A stretch of DNA of 64,000 nt, from positions 6,299,501-6,363,500 of the forward strand of contig WPIO01000008.1 of the NCBI GenBank assembly GCA_009760855.2. Direction: 5' to 3'. Under the pieces are notes generated by a model. That model did not search any database, was not told the DNA's origin, and saw nothing but the letters and a program-made list of their open reading frames with translations. The DNA is from Cristatella mucedo. Its lineage: Eukaryota > Bryozoa > Phylactolaemata > Cristatellidae. Each line of letters starts with the position of its first letter. The stretch's first letter is position 1. Position numbers and translations under genes: made by a program. Shown here piece after piece: positions 23,150 to 36,636 of the stretch.

Positions 23150-25118
23150 ACGTTGATGTCTGAAAAGAGGCTCAGTACGCCAGTTCGTACTTATGCAGCT
23201 ACTACTGTGACAACTGCAGTCGCTCCTGCCGTGCTGTCCTCTACTTATTTCGTCAGGGCATGACCTCATTAACCTTTTGCAGTTGTGAAGTTTGGTGATA
23301 CTAGTGTTTCCTAACGGTTGAAGCAATCACTGTAAGCAGCAACGTATTCTGGCCAATCTCCGTAGTTTAGATGGCAACGTTAAGCACTCTCGCCTTGCTT
23401 AGATCAATTGACGAGAAAAGCCAAACGTAAGGGAACAAGTCATACAGTTTCTGCTGATACATCAACGATAATTCCGATGGCAATGCTAGGCACTCACGCC
23501 CTATTTAGATCTATAACCTTGAACAGCCAAACGTTAAGAAACAAGTCTCACAGTTTCTGCTGATACATCAACGATAAGTTATTCTTCCTGTAGAGGCGTT
23601 TTTCAATTGGCAATGACTTTATGACTGAAGAGTGACCTTCCTCGCCATTAAATAGCTATTTCAGGAAAGAGTTGATAACATTGCATATTTGCAGTCGGCG
23701 GCCAGTTTAGTGGCCTAATTGATGCTTTAAATAACGCCCGTGTGCTCAATAGCTAGCAAGGCTCAAGGTATGTCAATTACTTGGAACTCGATGACTGGGC
23801 TCTTAATCAATCATAGCTGACGTTTACAGCAGTGCTTTTACTACAGGGCTTAAACACACAGGCTTGAATTACTTTGCATTATTCACGTTCTAAATGGTGC
23901 TCGTAGCATCCTAATTTAAACTCGTGCATTGATATGTAGGAATGCTAAGAATGTTACAAGGCTGTAAGAAGTGCTTAAACGTAAACTAACACTGATTGCG
24001 AAACTGCAAAATCAGGTGTTAGACAAACAATTGCTGACGTTCTTGGTACACAATTGAATATGAATGTACCGATTTCAATAACTTTGCATAGAAGCAGCAT
24101 ATTTGCTATCTAATGACTAGGTCGCAACTGAACCTACACATAGGTGCTCTGCAGTGCCAAGAAGTTTGATGCATCTCGTAATCTGATATTAAACAATTAC
24201 CCTGGATTCAGGTAGAAAATGATGGTTACTGCCCTGAAGCAAAGGGATGAGCAATCAGATTTGGTTTCTCTCATGGAAGATTCTTCACAAAAGCAGTTCA
24301 GCAGGGAGTGCATGAAACTACTCCGTTCGCTTTAGGGCGTAGCACTGGTTGCGGAAAAAATATTCGACAGTTTACCGGTGTACTTTGTATTGAAGTAGTC
24401 GAAGTATACGTCGCTTGGGTTTCGAAAAGTGTTGCGTCAGGCACTGTGCTTGATGTTGAAATCGGTGCCTGTAAGAAACGTGGGAAAAACCTAATCGTAT
24501 TTCTTAAAAAAGAAAACACCAGAGCACTGGCGTTCGCTCTATCACTGAAATTGCAGCGATGAAAGTAGATGATCCCGCTTATTCGATATATATATGTTTA
24601 GCTATTAGGCAGTTGCTGATAAAATGACTGTGTGTACAGCTTAAGAAACTTCTAAGTTAATGTCATTGCATAAACCTTACGAGGAAAGTCCCATTATATT
24701 AGTCGTCATCTCATGTATCAGTAGTGTAGTGAAAGCAATTCACAGCGGTCCTTACTTGCTGCTGGTGTTTGAAAGAAACTGGAATATCAACGTGACTAAA
24801 AATGGTCGCGTTTAGTCAGCTTAATCAAGAGGGTCATTGCTATGACTGTAGGAGGAAAATTAAGATTCGAGGTGTCTGATTCAACAGATTGTGCTAGTTT
24901 TTGAAAGTTTCATTGGTTCAGGCAAAAACGTGCTGTCATTCGAATCCTTGAAACTAAAGTTGATTCCCAGCGTCCTGCATAGCAGGTGAGAGAACATGAA
25001 ATTGGATTATGTCTCGCTGAAAGAACCGAATAGAGACGTCTTAGCCGTGCTGCTAGTTGTCGAACTAGGAATCAGCTGCAAAAATTCTCTACATGCAGTA
25101 TAATTGTAGCTCCTGTTA
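23150..25118. repeat. Monomer 8, class B
   Basis: 1969 bp. The double block is clear: 23365-23470 and 23471-23576. Confidence 0.95.
23365..23576. repeat. Internal 106-bp block duplicated in class B
   Basis: TTCCGATGGCAA ... CTGATACATCAACGATA is present twice, at 23365-23470 and 23471-23576. Class A has one copy, which accounts for the length difference of about 100 bp between A and B. Class C has a similar doublet starting near 17693 and 17790, with a period of about 97 bp. Confidence 0.9.
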
Positions 25119-26989
25119 ATGTTGATGTTGGAAAAGAGGCTCAGTACGCCAGTTCGAACTTATGCAGCTACTACTGTGACAGCTGCAGTTGCTGCAGCGT
25201 TGCTGTCCTCTACTTATTTCGTCAGGGCACGACCTCAGGAACCACCTGCAGCTGTGAAGTTTAGTACTGCCAGCGTTTGCAAATGGTTGAAACGATCACT
25301 TCAAGCTGCAACGTATTCTGGCCAATTTCCTTAGTTCCGATGGCAACGTAAAGCACTGACCCACTGTTTAGATCTGTTAACGAGAACGGCCAAACGTAAT
25401 CAAACAAATCTCATAGCTTCTGCTGATAGATGAATGATAAGTCATACTTGCTATTGAGACTTCATTCAACTGGCAATGACATTATGACTGAATAATGACC
25501 TTCCATGCCATTAAATAGCTCTTTCAGGAAAGAGTTGATAACATTGCATTTGTGCTGTCGGCGGCTAGATTAGTGGCCTAATTGACGCTTTAAATACCAC
25601 CTGTGTGCTCAATAGCTAGCAAGGCTGTAGGTATGTCTATTACTTGGATCTCAATGACTGGGGTCCTAAGCAATGGTAGTTGTTCGTTAACAGCAGTGGT
25701 TTTACTAGAGGGCTTAAACACATAGGTTTAAATTTGCCGAATTATTCACGTTCTAAATGTCAGTGTCGTGGCTTTCCACTTTAAACTCGTGCATTGACAT
25801 CTACCAAGGCTACGAATATTTCAAGGCTCTAACAAGTGCTGTAACTTGAACTTACACTGACTGTGAAGCTGCAAAATTAGGTACTGTAGAAAAAGTCGCT
25901 AAGGTTCTTGGCACAAAGTCTTATTGGAATGTACCAATTTCTATCACTTTGTGCAGCAGCAAAACTTTGGATATCTAAAGACTAGGTCGCAACAGAACCT
26001 AAGCATAGGTGCTCCAGTTGGCCAAGAAGTTTGATGCATATCGTAATCCGAGTTTGGACAGTTACCTTTGAGTCAGGTACAAAATGTCGGGTACTGCCCT
26101 AAAGCGAAGGGATGAGCCTTTAGCTTTGGTTTTTTTTGCACAGAAGCTCCCCCACGATAGCAGTTCAGCATGGTGTGCATGCAACTACTACGTTCGCTTT
26201 AGGGCATAGCACTGGTTGTGGAAAAAAACTATTCGACTGTTTACCGGTGTGCATTGAATTGACGTAGTCGAAGTATACGTCGCTTGGGTTTCGAAAAGTG
26301 TGCCGTCTGGCATCGTGTTTTCGGTTGAAATCGGTGCCTGTAAGAACCATGTGAAACGTTTATTTGCATGTCTTAAAAAAAATTAGCGGAGCACAAGCAT
26401 TACCTCTTTCACTGAAATTGCTACGATGAAAAGAGCCTATCCTGCTTTTTCCATATATGTATCTAGCTATAAAGGGCAGTTGCTGATAAAAAGACTGTGT
26501 ACAGCTTAAATAACTTCTAAATTATTGTCGGGGCATAACACTTCTGATGTAAGTACTATTTTATCTGTCGTATTCTCATGCATCTGTAGTCGAGCGAAAG
26601 CAATTCACTGCAGTCCTTATTTATTGCTTGGTTTTCGAAAGAAATAGGAGTATCAATGTGACATGAAGTGGTCACTTGCAGTCAGCTTAAGCGAGAGGGA
26701 CATGGCTTTGACTGTAGTGGGATTTTAAATTTAGCAATCGTGGTGTCTGATTCAACTGATTGTGATTGTTTTTTAAAGTTTCATTGATACAACCGAAAAT
26801 GTTCCATCAATTGAAGCCTTGAAATTAAAAGTAATTCGCAGCGTTCTGCACAGCAGGTGAAAGAACATGAACCTAGATTATGTCTCGTTTAAAAAACTGA
26901 ATAGTGTCGCCTCAACTGTGCTGCTCGTTGTCGAACTAAGTATCGTCTGCAAAATTTCTATACATGCAGTATATTTGTAGGTCCTGTTA
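25119..26989. repeat. Monomer 9, class A
   Basis: 1871 bp. An eight-T run near 26130 is longer than in sister copies. Confidence 0.95.
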
Positions 26990-28958
26990 ACGTTGATGTC
27001 TGAAAAGAGGCTCAGTACGCCAGTTTGTACTTATGCAGCTACTACTGTGACAACTGCAGTCGCTCCTGCCGTGCTGTCCTCTACTTATTTCGTCAGGGCA
27101 TGACCTCATTAACCTTTTGCAGTTGTGAAGTTTGGTAATACTAGTGTTTCCTAACGGTTGAAGCAATCACTGTAAGCAGCAACGTATTCTGGCCAATCTC
27201 CGTAGTTCAGATGGCAACGTTAAGCACTCTCGCCTTGCTTAGATCAATTGACGAGAAAAGCCAAACGTAAGGAAACAAGTCATACAGTTTCTGCTGATAC
27301 ATCAACGATAGTTCCGATGGCAATGTTAGGCACTCACGCCCTATTTAGATCTATAACCTTGAACAGCCAAACGTTAAGAAACAAGTCTCACAGTTTCTGC
27401 TGATACATCAACGATAAGTTATTCTTCCTGTAGAGGCGTTTTTCAATTGGCAATGACTTTATGACTGAAGAGTGACCTTCCTCGCCATTAAATAGCTCTT
27501 TCAGGAAAGAGTTGATAACATTGCATATTTGCAGTCGGCGGCCAGTTTAGTGGCCTAATTGATGCTTTAAATAACGCCCGTGTGCTCAATAGCTAGCAAG
27601 GCTCAAGGTATGTCAATTACTTGGAACTCGATGACTGGGCTCTTAATCAATCATAGCTGACGTTTACAGCAGTGCTTTTACTACAGGGCTTAAACACACA
27701 GGCTTGAATTACTTTGCATTATTCACGTTCTAAATGGTGCTCGTAGCATCCTAATTTAAACTCGTGCATTGATATGTAGGAATGCTAAGAATGTTACAAG
27801 GCTGTAAGAAGTGCTTAAACGTAAACTTACACTGATTGTGAAACTGCAAAATCAGGTGTTAGACAAACAATTGCTGACGTTCTTGGTACACAATTGAATA
27901 TGAATGTACCGATTTCAATAACTTTGCATAGAAGCAGCATATTTGCTATCTAATGACTAGGTCGCAACTGAACCTACACATAGGTGCTCTGCAGTGCCAA
28001 GAAGTTTGATGCATCTCGTAATCTGATATTAAACAATTACCCTGGATTCAGGTAGAAAATGATGGTTACTGCCCTGAAGCAAAGGGATGAGCAATCAGAT
28101 TTGGTTTCTCTCATGGAAGATTCTTCACAAAAGCAGTTCAGCAGGGAGTGCATGAAACTACTCCGTTCGCTTTAGGGCGTAGCACTGGTTGCGGAAAAAA
28201 TATTCGACAGTTTACCGGTGTACTTTGTATTGAAGTAGTCGAAGTATACGTCGCTTGGGTTTCGAAAAGTGTTGCGTCAGGCACTGTGCTTGATGTTGAA
28301 ATCGGTGCCTGTAAGAAACGTGGGAAAAACCTAATCGTATTTCTTAAAAAAGAAAACACCAGAGCACTGGCGTTCGCTCTATCACTGAAATTGCAGCGAT
28401 GAAAGTAGATGATCCCGCTTATTCGATATATATATGTTTAGCTATTAGGCAGTTGCTGATAAAATGACTGTGTGTACAGCTTAAGAAACTTCTAAGTTAA
28501 TGTCATTGCATAAACCTTACGAGGAAAGTCCCATTATATTTGTCGTCATCTCATGTATCAGTAGTGTAGTGAAAGCAATTCACAGCGGTCCTTATTTGCT
28601 GCTGGTGTTTGAAAGAAACTGGAATATCAACGTGATTAAAAATGGTCGCATGTAGTCAGCTTAATCAAGAGGGTCATTGCTATGACTGTAGGAGGAAAAT
28701 TAAGATTCGAGGTGTCTGATTCAACAGATTGTGCTAATTTTTGAAAGTTTCATTGGTACAGTCAAAAACGTGCTGTCAGTCGAATCCTTGAAACTAAAGT
28801 TGATTCCCAGCGTTCTGCATAGCAGGTGAGAGAACACGAAATGGGATTATCTCTCGCTGAAAGAACCGACTAGAGACGTCTCAGCCGTACTGCTAGTTGT
28901 CGAACTAGGAATCAGCTGCAAACATTCTCTAAATGCAGTATAATTGTAGCTCCTGTTA
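26990..28958. repeat. Monomer 10, class B
   Basis: 1969 bp, with very few differences from monomers 8, 12 and 14. Confidence 0.95.
28138..28308 (-). other. Candidate last exon in a class B monomer
   Basis: After the pyrimidine-rich acceptor TTTCTTACAG the minus strand is open for 56 codons. It starts APISTSSTVPDATLFETQAT, continues Thr/Ser-rich and ends VVSCTPC-stop. The same frame and length recur at 24298-24468, 35814-35984 and 39402-39572. At 20454-20624 the frame ends VVACTPC. The 51 bases before it start with a donor-like CTCTG/GTGTTT, or GTATTT in most monomers. Whether it is translated is unknown; the matching frame in the 2.98-kb units is the main reason to list it. Confidence 0.35.
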
Positions 28959-30826
28959 ATGTTGATGTTGGAAAAGAGGCTCAGTACGCCAGTTCGAACT
29001 TATGCAGCTACTACTGTGACAGCTGCAGTTGCTGCAGCGTTGCTGTCCTCTACTTATTTCGTCAGGGCACGACCTCAGGAACCACCTGCAGCTGTGAAGT
29101 TTAGTACTGCCAGCGTTTGCAAATGGTTGAAACGATCACTTCAAGCTGCAACGTATTCTGGCCAATTTCCTTAGTTCCGATGGCAACGTAAAGCACTGAC
29201 CCACTGTTTAGATCTGTTAACGAGAACGGCCAAACGTAATCAAACAAATCTCATAGCTTCTGCTGATAGATGAATGATAAGTCATACTTGCTATTGAGAC
29301 TTCATTCAACTGGCAATGACATTATGACTGAATAGTGACCTTCCATGCCATTAAATAGCTCTTTCAGGAAAGAGTTGATAACATTGCATTTGTGCTGTCG
29401 GCGGCTAGATTAGTGGCCTAATTGACGCTTTAAATACCACCTGTGTGCTCAATAGCTAGCAAGGCTGTAGGTATGTCTATTACTTGGATCTCAATGACTG
29501 GGGTCCTAAGCAATGGTAGTTGTTCGTTAACAGCAGTGGTTTTACTAGAGGGCTTGAACACATAGGTTTAAATTTGCCGAATTATTCACGTTCTAAATGT
29601 CAGTGTCGTGGCTTTCCACTTTAAACTCGTGCATTGACATCTACCAAGGCTACGAATATTTCAAGGCTCTAACAAGTGCTGTAACTTGAACTTACACTGA
29701 CTGTGAAGCTGCAAAATTAGGTACTGTAGAAAAAGTCGCTAAGGTTCTTGGCACAAAGTCTTATTGGAATGTACCAATTTCTATCACTTTGTGCAGCAGC
29801 AAAACTTTGGATATCTAAAGACTAGGTCGCAACAGAACCTAAGCATAGGTGCTCCAGTTGGCCAAGAAGTTTGATGCATATCGTAATCCGAGTTTGGACA
29901 GTTACCTTTGAGTCAGGTACAAAATGTCGGGTACTGCCCTAAAGCGAAGGGATGAGCCTTTAGCTTTGGTTTTTTGCACAGAAGCTCCCCCACGATAGCA
30001 GTTCAGCATGGTGTGCATGCAACTACTACGTTCGCTTTAGGGCATAGCACTGGTTGTGGAAAAAACTATTCGACTGTTTACCGGTGTGCATTGAATTGAC
30101 GTAGTCGAAGTATACGTCGCTTGGGTTTCGAAAAGTGTGCCATCTGGCATCGTGTTTTCGGTTGAAGTCGGTGCCTGTAAGAAGCATGTGAAACGTTTAT
30201 TTGCATGTCTTAAAAAAAATTAGCGGAGCACAAGCATTACCTCTTTCACTGAAATTGCTACGATGAAAAGAGCCTATCCTGCTTTTTCCATATATGTGTC
30301 TAGCTATAAGGGCAGTTGCTGATAAAAAGACTGTGTACAGCTTAAATAACTTCTAAATTATTGTCGGGGCATAACACTTCTGATGTAAGTACTATTTTAT
30401 CTGTCGTATTCTCATGCATCTGTAGTCGAGCGAAAGCAATTCAGTGCAGTCGATATTTATTGCTTGGTTTTCGAAAGAAATAGGAGTATCAATGTGACAT
30501 GAAGTGGTCACTTGCAGTCAGCTTAAACGAGAGGGACATGGCTTTGACTGTAGTGGGATTTTAAATTTAGCAATCGTGGTGTCTGATTCAACTGATTGTG
30601 ATTGTTTTTTAAAGTTTCATTGATACAACCGAAAATGTTCCATCAATTGAAGCCTTGAAATTAAAAGTAATTCGCAGCGTTCTGCACAGCAGGTGAAAGA
30701 ACATGAACCTAGATTATGTCTCGTTTAAAAAACTGAATAGTGTCGCCTCAACTGTGCTGCTCGTTGTCGAACTAAGTATCGTCTGCAAAAATTTCTATAC
30801 ATGCAGTATATTTGTAGGTCCTGTTA
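28959..30826. repeat. Monomer 11, class A
   Basis: 1868 bp. Shares the variants GCCATCTGGCATCG and GCAGTCGATATTTATTG with monomer 13. Confidence 0.95.
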
Positions 30827-32794
30827 ACGTTGATGTCTGAAAAGAGGCTCAGTACGCCAGTTTGTACTTATGCAGCTACTACTGTGACAACTGCAGTCGC
30901 TCCTGCCGTGCTGTCCTCTACTTATTTCGTCAGGGCATGACCTCATTAACCTTTTGCAGTTGTGAAGTTTGGTAATACTAGTGTTTCCTAACGGTTGAAG
31001 CAATCACTGTAAGCAGCAACGTATTCTGGCCAATCTCCGTAGTTCAGATGGCAACGTTAAGCACTCTCGCCTTGCTTAGATCAATTGACGAGAAAAGCCA
31101 AACGTAAGGAAACAAGTCATACAGTTCTGCTGATACATCAACGATAGTTCCGATGGCAATGCTAGGCACTCACGCCCTATTTAGATCTATAACCTTGAAC
31201 AGCCAAACGTTAAGAAACAAGTCTCACAGTTTCTGCTGATACATCAACGATAAGTTATTCTTCCTGTAGAGGCGTTTTTCAATTGGCAATGACTTTATGA
31301 CTGAAGAGTGACCTTCCTCGCCATTAAATAGCTCTTTCAGGAAAGAGTTGATAACATTGCATATTTGCAGTCGGCGGCCAGTTTAGTGGCCTAATTGATG
31401 CTTTAAATAACGCCCGTGTGCTCAATAGCTAGCAAGGCTCAAGGTATGTCAATTACTTGGAACTCGATGACTGGGCTTCTAATCAATCATAGCTGACGTT
31501 TACAGCAGTGCTTTTACTACAGGGCTTAAACACACAGGCTTGAATTACTTTGCATTATTCACGTTCTAAATGGTGCTCGTAGCATCCTAATTTAAACTCG
31601 TGCATTGATATGTAGGAATGCTAAGAATGTTACAAGGCTGTAAGAAGTGCTTAAACGTAAACTTACACTGATTGTGAAACTGCAAAATCAGGTGTTAGAC
31701 AAACAATTGCTGACGTTCTTGGTACACAATTGAATATGAATGTACCGATTTCAATAACTTTGCATAGAAGCAGCATATTTGCTATCTAATGACTAGGTCG
31801 CAACTGAACCTACACATAGGTGCTCTGCAGTGCCAAGAAGTTTGATGCATCTCGTAATCTGATATTAAACAATTACCCTGGATTCAGGTAGAAAATGATG
31901 GTTACTGCCCTGAAGCAAAGGGATGAGCAATCAGATTTGGTTTCTCTCATGGAAGATTCTTCACAAAAGCAGTTCAGCAGGGAGTGCATGAAACTACTCC
32001 GTTCGCTTTAGGGCGTAGCACTGGTTGCGGAAAAAATATTCGACAGTTTACCGGTGTACTTTGTATTGAAGTAGTCGAAGTATACGTCGCTTGGGTTTCG
32101 AAAAGTGTTGCGTCAGGCACTGTGCTTGATGTTGAAATCGGTGCCTGTAAGAAACGTGGGAAAAACCTAATCGTATTTTTTAAATAAGAAAATACCAGAG
32201 CACTGGCGTTCGCTCTATCACTGAAATTGCAGCGATGAAAGTAGATGATCCCGCTTATTCGATATATATATGTTTAGCTATTAGGCAGTTGCTGATAAAA
32301 TGACTGTGTGTACAGCTTAAGAAACTTCTAAGTTAATGTCATTGCATAAACCTTACGAGGAAAGTACCATTATATTTGTCGTCATCTCATGTATCAGTAG
32401 TGTAGTGAAAGCAATTCACAGCGGTCCTTATTTGCTGCTGGTGTTTGAAAGAAACTGGAATATCAACGTGATTAAAAATGGTCGCATGTAGTCAGCTTAA
32501 TCAAGAGGGTCATTGCTATGACTGTAGGAGGAAAATTAAGATTCGAGGTGTCTGATTCAACAGATTGTGCTAATTTTTGAAAGTTTCATTGGTACAGTCA
32601 AAAACGTGCTGTCAGTCGAATCCTTGAAACTAAAGTTGATTCCCAGCGTTCTGCATAGCAGGTGAGAGAACACGAAATGGGATTATCTCTCGCTGAAAGA
32701 ACCGACTAGAGACGTCTCAGCCGTACTGCTAGTTGTCGAACTAGGAATCAGCTGCAAACATTCTCTAAATGCAGTATAATTGTAGCTCCTGTTA
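30827..32794. repeat. Monomer 12, class B
   Basis: 1968 bp. A variant TTTTTTAAATAAG near 32176 closes the plus-strand frame that is longer in sister copies. Confidence 0.95.
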
Positions 32795-34664
32795 ATGTTG
32801 ATGTTGGAAAAGAGGCTCAGTACGCCAGTTCGAACGTATGCAGCTACTACTGTGACAGCTGCAGTTGCTGCAGCGTTGCTGTCCTCTACTTATTTCGTCA
32901 GGGCACGACCTCAGGAACCACCTGCAGCTGTGAAGTTTAGTACTGCCAGCGTTTGCAAATGGTTGAAACGATCACTTCAAGCTGCAACGTATTCTGGCCA
33001 ATTTCCTTAGTTCCGATGGCAACGTAAAGCACTGACCCACTGTTTAGATCTGTTAACGAGAACGGCCAAACGTAATCAAACAAATCTCATAGCTTCTGCT
33101 GATAGATGAATGATAAGTCATACTTGCTATTGAGACTTCATTCAACTGGCAATGACATTATGACTGAATAGTGACCTTCCATGCCATTAAATAGCTCTTT
33201 CAGGAAAGAGTTGATAACATTGCATTTGTGCTGTCGGCGGCTAGATTAGTGGCCTAATTGACGCTTTAAATACCACCTGTGTGCTCAATAGCTAGCAAGG
33301 CTGTAGGTATGTCTATTACTTGGATCTCAATGACTGGGGTCCTAAGCAATGGTAGTTGTTCGTTAACAGCAGTGGTTTTACTAGAGGGCTTGAAACACAT
33401 AGGTTTAAATTTGCCGAATTATTCACGTTCTAAATGTCAGTGTCGTGGCTTTCCACTTTAAACTCGTGCATTGACATCTACCAAGGCTACGAATATTTCA
33501 AGGCTCTAACAAGTGCTGTAACTTGAACTTACACTGACTGTGAAGCTGCAAAATTAGGTACTGTAGAAAAAGTCGCTAAGGTTCTTGGCACAAAGTCTTA
33601 TTGGAATGTACCAATTTCTATCACTTTGTGCAGCAGCAAAACTTTGGATATCTAAAGACTAGGTCGCAACAGAACCTAAGCATAGGTGCTCCAGTTGGCC
33701 AAGAAGTTTGATGCATATCGTAATCCGAGTTTGGACAGTTACCTTTTGAGTCAGGTACAAAATGTCGGGTACTGCCCTAAAGCGAAGGGATGAGCTTTTA
33801 GCTTTGGTTTTTTGCACAGAAGCTCCCCCACGATAGCAGTTCAGCGTGGTGTGCATGCAACTACTACGTTCGCTTTAGGGCATAGCACTGGTTGTGGAAA
33901 AAAACTATTCGACTGTTCACCGGTGTGCATTGAATTGACGTAGTCGAAGTAGACGACGCTTGGGTTTCGAAAAGTGTGCCATCTGGCATCGTGTTTTCGG
34001 TTGAAGTCAGTGCCTGTAAGAAGCATGTGAAACGTTTATTTGCATGTCTTAAAAAAAATTAGCGGAGCACAAGCATTACCTCTTTCACTGAAATTGCTAC
34101 AATGAAAAGAGCCTATCCTGCTTTTTCCATATATGTCTCTAGCTATAAGGGCAGTTGCTGATAAAAAGACTGTGTACAGCTTAAATAACTTCCAAATTAT
34201 TGTCGGGGCATAACACTTCTGATGTAAGTACTATTTTATCTGTCGTATTCTCATGCATCTGTAGTCGAGCGAAAGCAATTCAGTGCAGTCGATATTTATT
34301 GCTTGGTTTTCGAAAGAAATAGGAGTATCAATGTGACATGAAGTGGTCACTTGCAGTCAGCTTAAACGAGAGGGACATGGCTTTGACTGTAGTGGGATTT
34401 TAAATTTAGCAATCGTGGTGTCTGATTCAACTGATTGTGATTGTTTTTTAAAGTTTCATTGATACAACCGAAAATGTTCCATCAATTGAAGCCTTGAAAT
34501 TAAAAGTAATTCGCAGCGTTCTGCACAGCAGGTGAAAGAACATGAACCTAGATTATGTCTCGTTTAAAAAACTGAATAGTGTCGCCTCAACTGTGCTGCT
34601 CGTTGTCGAACTAAGTATCGTCTGCAAAATTTCTATACATGCAGTATATTTGTAGGTCCTGTTA
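32795..34664. repeat. Monomer 13, class A
   Basis: 1870 bp. Shares variants with monomer 11, two monomers earlier, as expected if A+B was copied as a pair. Confidence 0.95.
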
Positions 34665-36636
34665 ACGTTGATGTCTGAAAAGAGGCTCAGTACGCCAGTT
34701 TGTACTTATGCAGCTACTACTGTGACAACTGCAGTCGCTCCTGCCGTGCTGTCCTCTACTTATTTCGTCAGGGCATGACCTCATTAACCTTTTGCAGTTG
34801 TGAAGTTTGGTAATACTAGTGTTTCCTAACGGTTGAAGCAATCACTGTAAGCAGCAACGTATTCTGGCCAATCTCCGTAGTTCAGATGGCAACGTTAAGC
34901 ACTCTCGCCTTGCTTAGATCAATTGACGAGAAAAGCCAAACGTAAGGAAACAAGTCATACAGTTTCTGCTGATACATCAACGATAGTTCCGATGGCAATG
35001 TTAGGCACTCACGCCCTATTTAGATCTATAACCTTGAACAGCCAAACGTTAAGAAACAAGTCTCACAGTTTCTGCTGATACATCAACGATAAGTTATTCT
35101 TCCTGTAGAGGCGTTTTTCAATTGGCAATGACTTTATGACTGAAGAGTGACCTTCCTCGCCATTAAATAGCTCTTTCAGGAAAGAGTTGATAACATTGCA
35201 TATTTGCAGTCGGCGGCCAGTTTAGTGGCCTAATTGATGCTTTAAATAACGCCCGTGTGCTCAATAGCTAGCAAGGCTCAAGGTATGTCAATTACTTGGA
35301 ACTCGATGACTGGGCTTCTAATCAATCATAGCTGACGTTTACAGCAGTGCTTTTACTACAGGGCTTAAACACACAGGCTTGAATTACTTTGCATTATTCA
35401 CGTTCTAAATGGTGCTCGTAGCATCCTAATTTAAACTCGTGCATTGATATGTAGGAATGCTAAGAATGTTACAAGGCTGTAAGAAGTGCTTAAACGTAAA
35501 CTTACACTGATTGTGAAACTGCAAAATCAGGTGTTAGACAAACAATTGCTGACGTTCTTGGTACACAATTGAATATGAATGTACCGATTTCAATAACTTT
35601 GCATAGAAGCAGCATATTTGCTATCTAATGACTAGGTCGCAACTGAACCTACACATAGGTGCTCTGCAGTGCCAAGAAGTTTGATGCATCTCGTAATCTG
35701 ATATTAAACAATTACCCTGGATTCAGGTAGAAAATGATGGTTTACTGCCCTGAAGCAAAGGGATGAGCAATCAGATTTGGTTTCTCTCATGGAAGATTCT
35801 TCACAAAAGCAGTTCAGCAGGGAGTGCATGAAACTACTCCGTTCGCTTTAGGGCGTAGCACTGGTTGCGGAAAAAATATTCGACAGTTTACCGGTGTACT
35901 TTGTATTGAAGTAGTCGAAGTATACGTCGCTTGGGTTTCGAAAAGTGTTGCGTCAGGCACTGTGCTTGATGTTGAAATCGGTGCCTGTAAGAAACGTGGG
36001 AAAAACCTAATCGTATTTCTTAAAAAAGAAAACACCAGAGCACTGGCGTTCGCTCTATCACTGAAATTGCAGCGATGAAAGTAGATGATCCCGCTTATTC
36101 GATATATATATGTTTAGCTATTAGGCAGTTGCTGATAAAATGACTGTGTGTACAGCTTAAGAAACTTCTAAGTTAATGTCATTGCATAAACCTTACGAGG
36201 AAAGTCCCATTATATTTGTCGTCATCTCATGTATCAGTAGTGTAGTGAAAGCAATTCACAGCGGTCCTTATTTGCTGCTGGTGTTTGAAAGAAACTGGAA
36301 TATCAACGTGATTAAAAATGGTCGCATGTAGTCAGCTTAATCAAGAGGGTCATTGCTATGACTGTGTAGGAGGAAAATTAAGATTCGAGGTGTCTGATTC
36401 AACAGATTGTGCTAATTTTTGAAAGTTTCATTGGTACAGTCAAAAACGTGCTGTCAGTCGAATCCTTGAAACTAAAGTTGATTCCCAGCGTTCTGCATAG
36501 CAGGTGAGAGAACACGAAATGGGATTATCTCTCGCTGAAAGAACCGACTAGAGACGTCTCAGCCGTACTGCTAGTTGTCGAACTAGGAATCAGCTGCAAA
36601 CATTCTCTAAATGCAGTATAATTGTAGCTCCTGTTA
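34665..36636. repeat. Monomer 14, class B
   Basis: 1972 bp, with an extra GT in GACTGTGTAGG near 36365 and an extra T near 35741. Confidence 0.95.

Noticed and set aside
24308-24562. 84-codon plus-strand frame starting MHETTPFALGRS in class B monomers
   Set aside because: It lies opposite the minus-strand last exon candidate and is lost in diverged monomers. Monomer 12 has a premature stop. It is probably a shadow.
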